29,105 nucleotides of DNA from CAWKDC01 sp044445605. GTDB taxonomy: Bacteria; Pseudomonadota; Gammaproteobacteria; JABCZS01. Each line of letters begins with the position of its first letter. The first letter of the stretch is position 1. The notes beneath the pieces were generated by a model. The model saw only the letters and a program-made list of their open reading frames with translations. It did not search any database and had not been told where the DNA came from. The position numbers were made by a program, and so were the translations under genes. Location of the stretch: positions 1 to 29,105 of the forward strand of contig JBIOEA010000028.1 of the NCBI GenBank assembly GCA_044445605.1, written 5' to 3'. Of the stretch, positions 25,221 to 29,105 are shown one piece after another.

Positions 25221-26687
25221 ATGAAAATCGATGATCTTTTGGTGATTGGTGGAGGAATAAATGGCGCGGGTATCGCTGCTGATGCCGCGGGCCGTGGTTT
25301 ATCCGTCACTTTATGTGAGCAGAATGACCTAGCCTCGGGCACCTCCAGCGCCAGTACCAAACTTATTCACGGGGGATTGCGTTACCTCGAACAAGGCGAA
25401 TTTGGTTTAGTGCACGAAGCGCTCAACGAGCGTGAAGTCCTCATGGCAAAAGCCCCGCATCTCATTTCCCCGCTGTCATTTGTCATTCCTTACCAAAAAC
25501 AGTTGCGGCCCCGTTGGCTCATCCAATTGGGATTATGGATTTACGATCATCTTGGGCAGCGTGTCACCCTCCCCAAAAGCAGACGATTACGTTTTAAGGA
25601 CACGCCTTACGGGGCTCCGTTGAAACCCTCCCTCACGGATGGGTTCATCTATTCAGACTGCTGGGTAGACGATGCACGGTTAGTCCTTGCCAATGCGCTT
25701 GCTGCGCAGGCACTTGGGGCGCGTATTTTTACTTATACAGAAGTCACGAATACTGTTGCGATGAATGGCATATGGCATGTCACTGTTTACGATAAAATGG
25801 CCAAACAACTCCATACACTCTATGCAAAGGCCCTGGTTAAAGCCACCGGCCCGTGGATGGACGATCCCGATTTCAAATTGGAGTTGGTTAAAGGCAGCCA
25901 CATTATCGTCCGCGAAACGTACCCTGGCACGCATGCCTATCTCATCCAACACACAGATAATCGTGTGATATTTGTCATCCCCTACGAACATGATTACACG
26001 TTGATTGGCACGACTGATCTGTTGTATCACGGTACACCGAATCATGTAGAGATTGATGCCGTTGAAAAAAACTATCTCATCGACGCCTATAACCAATACT
26101 TTCAAAAATCGTTGAGCGTCGGCGACATTGTCGCTGATTATTCAGGGATACGCCCCCTCGTGGATAGTGGCAAAGAAAACCCATCGGAAACATCGCGCGA
26201 ATACACGCTCGCTGTCAAAGAGGTTAATCATGCCGCATTGCTCGCTGTGTTTGGCGGTAAAATTACTACATACCGTACGTTAGCCGAACATGCCATGGAC
26301 GCCCTCGCCCCGTTCTTCCCCAACATGAAGCCTGCTTGGACGAAAAATGCGCCCTTGCCCGGGGGTAATATAAGGGATTTCAACGCGTTTATGACCACCA
26401 TGGCAGATCGTTATCCATTCTTGTCACGTGATGAAATTACCCGCCTTGCACATTTATATGGAACCCAGATGGAGCAATTGCTGGAAGGCGTACGCACAAA
26501 AACTGATCTTGGCGAATATTTTGGCGCGGGTTGCTACGAACGAGAATTAAAATATGCTATTCAACATGAATGGGTTAAAAAGCCGGAAGACTTTCTTTAT
26601 CGACGCACCAAACTCTATCTTTCGCTCACTCCCGATGAAAGAAGGCGCGTTGAACAATGGTTTCATGACCACCCAAATGCTATATAA
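25221..26687 (+). CDS. glpD: aerobic glycerol-3-phosphate dehydrogenase
   Basis: 488 residues, close to E. coli GlpD (501). This FAD enzyme at the inner-membrane surface oxidises glycerol-3-phosphate to dihydroxyacetone phosphate and feeds electrons to quinone. The FAD loop GGGINGAG is at residues 10-17. ASGTSSASTKLIHGGLRYLEQ, the long family signature, follows at about 38-58. IGTTDLLYHG and GIRPLVDSG are further landmarks. GGGG lies about 7 nt before the ATG. It is divergent from glpK and co-directional with the RgpF-like gene (24 bp gap). Confidence 0.96.
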   Translation: MKIDDLLVIGGGINGAGIAADAAGRGLSVTLCEQNDLASGTSSASTKLIHGGLRYLEQGEFGLVHEALNEREVLMAKAPHLISPLSFVIPYQKQLRPRWLIQLGLWIYDHLGQRVTLPKSRRLRFKDTPYGAPLKPSLTDGFIYSDCWVDDARLVLANALAAQALGARIFTYTEVTNTVAMNGIWHVTVYDKMAKQLHTLYAKALVKATGPWMDDPDFKLELVKGSHIIVRETYPGTHAYLIQHTDNRVIFVIPYEHDYTLIGTTDLLYHGTPNHVEIDAVEKNYLIDAYNQYFQKSLSVGDIVADYSGIRPLVDSGKENPSETSREYTLAVKEVNHAALLAVFGGKITTYRTLAEHAMDALAPFFPNMKPAWTKNAPLPGGNIRDFNAFMTTMADRYPFLSRDEITRLAHLYGTQMEQLLEGVRTKTDLGEYFGAGCYERELKYAIQHEWVKKPEDFLYRRTKLYLSLTPDERRRVEQWFHDHPNAI

Positions 26688-26711
26688 TGATTTTTTTCAT
26701 ACGAGGCTCAC

Positions 26712-27788
26712 ATGGGTTACTCCCTCAAAAAAATCATTTACCATACCCTCAAATATCCCCTCATTGCCTGGTTAGCGCTGAAGTCCTATCCTTTGGCCAA
26801 AAAAGCGGCAATGACACCAAACAAAGTATACTTAGACACGCCATACCAAGGTCAGCCCATTTTGCTGATTGCTCTATATCAACAAGGTAAATTGCGTCCT
26901 GACATCGCGCGCTTATTGGTGCTTGCAAAGGAAATGGGACTCTATGTGATTGGCGTCAATAATGCGACTTTGACAGCAGCCCTCCATGATTATTTCGATT
27001 GTTATATCGAGCGTGTCAACTTTGGGCGGGATTTTGCCAGTTATAAAGTGGGGTTCGAGAAAGTATTTCATTTATTGAATAACGCACACTGTCCTCGCCT
27101 GTTGATGCTCAATGACAGTGTTTATTACGATACCAGTCGATTAAAACCTTTTCTTGACCGACTCGTTCATCCCGCGGTAGAAGTCTTAGGCGCAACGGAT
27201 AACCATGAAATCACGTATCATTTTGGTTCGTTCTGTCTGTCTATCGATGGCAGGATACTGCGTCACCCGCTTTTTCAGCGCTACTGGGCAGAATACAAAA
27301 GCACCGATGTGCGCTTGTTGGTGATTTATCGCGGTGAACTTGAGTTATCTCGCTGTTTAAAGGCCTGTGTTTCGAACCCCTTTCAATTTCGTGCCCTGTA
27401 CGATTTAGGATTTTTAGAACGGACTTTGTCAGATAAAGCTAATATGGAAACTTTTCTGTTGCTTTCACGTCGTAGTCCACATTTAGCCCCACATTTATTA
27501 CGGTCAAGATTATCCGCATCACCCTCCATTACAGAGATCCTTGCCTATTCTAAACAACGAGGACAAATACATTTAAACGCTGCTTTTTTAGTCTTTGCAG
27601 GGCTTCCTCTCGTGAAGCTAGATGGATTTTATCGTGGTGTTTTTTCTGAAGAAGATGTCAACAATATTTGTAACCAACTTCCGACCATGGAAGCGGAAGA
27701 ACTCAAATCATTACTCCTGCGACGCTCCTACGGTGGAGATGCTCCCTTTGAATGGAAAAAAATACTTTTTATGTGGGGATTGATTTAG
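26712..27788 (+). CDS. RgpF-like (rhamnan synthesis protein F family) glycan protein
   Basis: 358 residues. The core matches the rhamnan-synthesis F family (PF05045): LLIALYQQGKL near 51-61, NFGRDFASYK at 103-112 and NDSVYYD at 134-140, with a later short FLERT-type region. Family members occur in O-antigen and rhamnose-polysaccharide clusters as glycosyltransferase-like proteins. A basic, hydrophobic start (about 5-25) suggests membrane contact. GAGG is placed 6 nt before the ATG. It lies 24 bp after glpD, outside the main rfb operons but near dTDP-rhamnose genes, so a rhamnan-related role is plausible, not shown. Confidence 0.8.
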   Translation: MGYSLKKIIYHTLKYPLIAWLALKSYPLAKKAAMTPNKVYLDTPYQGQPILLIALYQQGKLRPDIARLLVLAKEMGLYVIGVNNATLTAALHDYFDCYIERVNFGRDFASYKVGFEKVFHLLNNAHCPRLLMLNDSVYYDTSRLKPFLDRLVHPAVEVLGATDNHEITYHFGSFCLSIDGRILRHPLFQRYWAEYKSTDVRLLVIYRGELELSRCLKACVSNPFQFRALYDLGFLERTLSDKANMETFLLLSRRSPHLAPHLLRSRLSASPSITEILAYSKQRGQIHLNAAFLVFAGLPLVKLDGFYRGVFSEEDVNNICNQLPTMEAEELKSLLLRRSYGGDAPFEWKKILFMWGLI

Positions 27789-27796
27789 GCTATACT
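27768..27796 (+). promoter_or_regulatory. candidate promoter of the outer-membrane protein gene
   Basis: TATACT (27791-27796) lies 17 nt after TTTATG (27768-27773), which is a weak -35. The predicted start is about 30 nt before the ATG. The -35 would be inside the end of the RgpF-like gene. Confidence 0.35.
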
Positions 27797-27833
27797 ATTT
27801 TTCTTCTGTATCATTTTTTGAGAGGGACCTCAG

Positions 27834-28499
27834 ATGCAATTTAAACATACACTACTTGCTGCCGTGATCAGCTCAGGCTTTATCATGCAAGCTTCTGCTC
27901 ATGAAATTACCTTTGCCCTTGGCGGCTTAGGTACCACATTCAATGTTCAACAAGAATATAAAGATACTGACCCTGCAACAGCTGGGGATCTAAACGGGTC
28001 GGGGACTGCCAATGGGTTAGGTGGTGAAGCTGCCCTAGCCTATGTCTGGAATGTCAACTCAGGATTTGATATTGGATTTGAGTTCTTCTATGACTTCACG
28101 GGTAACTTACAAGTGAAGGGCCCCACCAATGCGATAACGACACTTAACAACGTCTGGGGTGTACGTGCACTGCCCGCTTTTCGAATCACTAACAACACCA
28201 AAATCTACATTGATCTAGGATATGCGATGATTGATCAGACGCTTGATGTTGCTGACGTTGTTGGAATAGGAGCAGCAGGATTCACGACGACCTCTGCAAA
28301 ATCCAGTAATACCGGGGGCTTCCAATACGGTGCTGGGATAGAAACAATGATTTATAACACGGTTGGAATACGCTTGGCTTACACGGCTCAACAAGCCGCG
28401 AAACTTAGCTTGTCAGACGATGATGGCGATGCAACATTTAGTTCGACGCCGACTGTGTATCAGTTCTTCTTCGGTGGAACGTATCACTTTCAGTTTTAG
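27834..28499 (+). CDS. outer-membrane beta-barrel protein
   Basis: 221 residues with a clear Sec signal peptide: basic start, hydrophobic core and a cleavage site after ASA at residue 22. The mature chain has alternating, aromatic-rich strands with Asn/Gly/Asp-rich turns, like small OmpA/OmpW/OprF-type eight-stranded barrels. It ends in FFFGGTYHFQF, with the terminal Phe that marks proteins for the BAM complex. GAGAGGG precedes the ATG by about 7 nt. No peptidoglycan-binding domain follows the barrel. The exact family cannot be named. No intrinsic terminator with a T-run follows directly. Confidence 0.82.
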   Translation: MQFKHTLLAAVISSGFIMQASAHEITFALGGLGTTFNVQQEYKDTDPATAGDLNGSGTANGLGGEAALAYVWNVNSGFDIGFEFFYDFTGNLQVKGPTNAITTLNNVWGVRALPAFRITNNTKIYIDLGYAMIDQTLDVADVVGIGAAGFTTTSAKSSNTGGFQYGAGIETMIYNTVGIRLAYTAQQAAKLSLSDDDGDATFSSTPTVYQFFFGGTYHFQF

Positions 28500-28552
28500 T
28501 AACCGTTCACCGCTCTGCACGTTAAAGGCTGCGACACGATTACCGTCTTATT

Positions 28553-28604
28553 CTTTTGCCCCCTTTTAAGGGGGCAGCCGAGTATTCCGAGGCGGGGGGT
28601 TTTC
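28553..28604 (-). repeat. 52-bp REP-like element, probable relative of the 25140 element in inverse orientation
   Basis: It contains the 20-bp near-palindrome TGCCCCCTT-TT-AAGGGGGCA (28557-28576), then a GC-rich arm ending in GGGGGGTTTTC. Read leftward from 28604 it can be laid without gaps over 25140-25191: both are 52 bp, begin GAAAA and end AAAAG, and place a C-rich block, a central TCGG and a C5TT/AAG5-type hairpin at the same positions, with about 28 identical bases. Confidence 0.45.
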
Positions 28605-28662
28605 TTCGCAATCGCAATGAGATTGTCCTGCGCTGCACTCTATTTAACGCTCGTGTCTGTCT

Positions 28663-28807
28663 GCCAATGCCGGGGTTGTTCTTATCGATGCCATTAGGTA
28701 GCTGGCATCGGAGTTGGGCTCGCGCGGAGTACAAGGCCAAGCTCCAGCATCCGGGGCTCGCCAGACGAGATTTGTCCCGGCACGATAAGAACAACCCCGG
28801 CACAGGC
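28663..28807. repeat. 145-bp element with 20-bp perfect inverted arms and inner hairpins
   Basis: The arms at 28668-28687 and 28783-28802 are exact reverse complements over 20 bp, and a further GCC/GGC pair of triplets lies outside a 2-base mismatch. The 95-bp centre has its own hairpins: CGATGCC (28686-28692) with GGCATCG (28704-28710), and CCGGG (28751-28755) with CCCGG (28776-28780) enclosing CTCG/CGAG. A miniature transposable element or a branched RNA would both fit. A T7 run follows at 28820-28826, 12 nt beyond the stem. Confidence 0.75.
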
Positions 28808-28835
28808 GACGCCACTCGCTTTTTTTGTCGTTTGC

Positions 28836-28864
28836 TTGAACAATACTATTTAATATGCTAAAAA
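28836..28864 (+). promoter_or_regulatory. candidate promoter upstream of the structured element
   Basis: TTGAAC (28836-28841) and TAAAAA (28859-28864) are 17 nt apart, with a TGC extended -10 (28856-28858). A second possible -10, TATAAA/TAAAAT, lies at 28881-28888 without a clear -35. The stretch is AT-rich between two GC-rich elements, as expected for a promoter, but the match is only moderate. Confidence 0.35.
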
Positions 28865-28921
28865 ACAGCCTGTTATATCATATAAAATAGCCATTATTCA
28901 AGCCGCACGCATAATAGCGGA

Positions 28922-29060
28922 GGGGTGGCATATGCGCGGGGAGGTTTTTATTGAACCGCGACACATCTGCTCGAGTGAGCCCCTGCTGTTGGGGCGAACG
29001 ACAAGTCGATGCTCGTTCGATGGTGAAATAAAGACCTCCCCGCGTAGATGCCGGGACCCC
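28922..29060 (+). ncRNA. candidate structured small RNA (unrecognised), long-stem multibranch fold
   Basis: An 18-bp stem pairs 28935-28952 with 29027-29044; all pairs are canonical except one U-G. Outside it, across a 3x3 loop, GGCAT pairs with ATGCC, then GGGGT with ACCCC after a GGG bulge (outer limits 28922 and 29060). Inside it are a GA/GA tandem mismatch, ACC/GGT, a GCCCC-loop-GGGGC hairpin (28979-28995) and CGAACGA/TCGTTCG (28995-29019). An intrinsic terminator follows within 14 nt on the same strand and a candidate promoter precedes, so transcription to the right is plausible. It does not resemble 6S, tmRNA, RNase P, SRP RNA or tRNA to me. A palindromic mobile element is the alternative. 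Confidence 0.5.
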
Positions 29061-29073
29061 GAGCGGTTATATA

Positions 29074-29104
29074 GCGAAGGTGAAGAATAATCTCCTTCGT
29101 TTTC
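29074..29104 (+). terminator. intrinsic terminator after the structured element
   Basis: GCGAAGGTGA pairs with TCTCCTTCG (nine positions with one T-T mismatch; core CGAAGG/CCTTCG at 29075-29080 and 29094-29099), with a loop of about seven bases, then TTTT at 29100-29103. There is no coding sequence upstream for almost 600 bp, so its likely substrate is a non-coding transcript. Confidence 0.65.
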
Positions 29105-29105
29105 A

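Noticed and set aside
28540..28861. Open frames on both strands over the repeat stretch (91 and 101 codons)
   Set aside because: They run through palindromic DNA, have no credible start signal, and their overlap reflects the GC-rich inverted repeats. No protein family is recognisable.
28922..29060. 6S RNA, SRP RNA or tmRNA
   Set aside because: It lacks the SRP GGAAG core and the tmRNA tRNA-like ends, and the closing stem and loops do not follow the 6S bubble layout.
28871..29105. Retron-type msr/msd RNA
   Set aside because: Complementary ends and inner hairpins are suggestive, but no reverse transcriptase is in the window and an intrinsic terminator closes the element. It should be reconsidered if an RT gene follows beyond 29105.
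1..29105. CRISPR arrays, tRNA or rRNA genes, integrases, transposases
   Set aside because: No regularly spaced direct repeats, tRNA cloverleaf sequence or mobile-element enzyme was seen in any of the real coding regions.

Overview
This 29.1 kb window looks like a surface-polysaccharide (O-antigen-type) biosynthesis locus of a Gram-negative bacterium, probably a gammaproteobacterium. The evidence is a GlpK/GlpD pair, an M61 peptidase, an outer-membrane beta-barrel protein with a Sec signal peptide, ManC, CDP-glucose and dTDP-rhamnose enzymes, good Shine-Dalgarno sites and sigma70-like promoters. The genus cannot be fixed from the sequence alone. The base composition is moderate, and visibly more AT-rich over the first ~3.3 kb than in the glpK/glpD region.

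Layout. (1) 1-1690, + strand: the broken tail of an MBOAT O-acyltransferase followed after 1 bp by an AlgX/AlgJ-like SGNH protein, together an O-acetylation module. (2) 10773 down to 1718, - strand: eight tightly packed genes from one promoter: manC, rfbG, an SDR reductase, a DPM1-like glycosyltransferase, rfbF, a YbhN-like flippase, an FAD oxidoreductase and a GT-C-like membrane protein. (3) 10987-12189, + strand: a divergent GT4 glycosyltransferase. (4) 15819 down to 12159, - strand: rfbB-rfbA-rfbC and a second GT4 enzyme. rfbD lies divergently at 15983-16879 and completes the dTDP-L-rhamnose pathway. (5) 25118 down to 16935, - strand: glpK, an M61 peptidase, a small GT-like protein, a GT4-like enzyme, a DPM1-like GT2, an SMR-type carrier, a DUF2142 membrane protein and an RRM/Gly-rich RNA-binding protein, ending at a strong terminator. 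(6) 25221-28499, + strand: glpD, an RgpF-like protein and an outer-membrane protein. (7) 28500-29105: a gene-free stretch made almost entirely of inverted repeats and ending in a terminator.

How the genes fit. Nucleotide-sugar supply covers GDP-mannose (ManC), a CDP-6-deoxy-4-keto sugar and its probable reduced product (RfbF, RfbG, SDR), and dTDP-L-rhamnose (RfbABCD). Cytoplasmic assembly would use the GT4 enzymes and the RgpF-like protein. Two separate sets (GT2 + small or multi-TM carrier + GT-C-like membrane protein) look like undecaprenyl-phosphate-sugar modules that decorate the glycan on the periplasmic side. O-acetylation may be a further decoration, but its MBOAT partner appears damaged here.

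The most interesting unexplained signal is at the right edge: a 145-bp element with 20-bp perfect inverted arms (28663-28807), and, separately, a long-stem multibranch structure (28922-29060) with a candidate promoter upstream and an intrinsic terminator right after it. The second has the layout of an unannotated structured small RNA.
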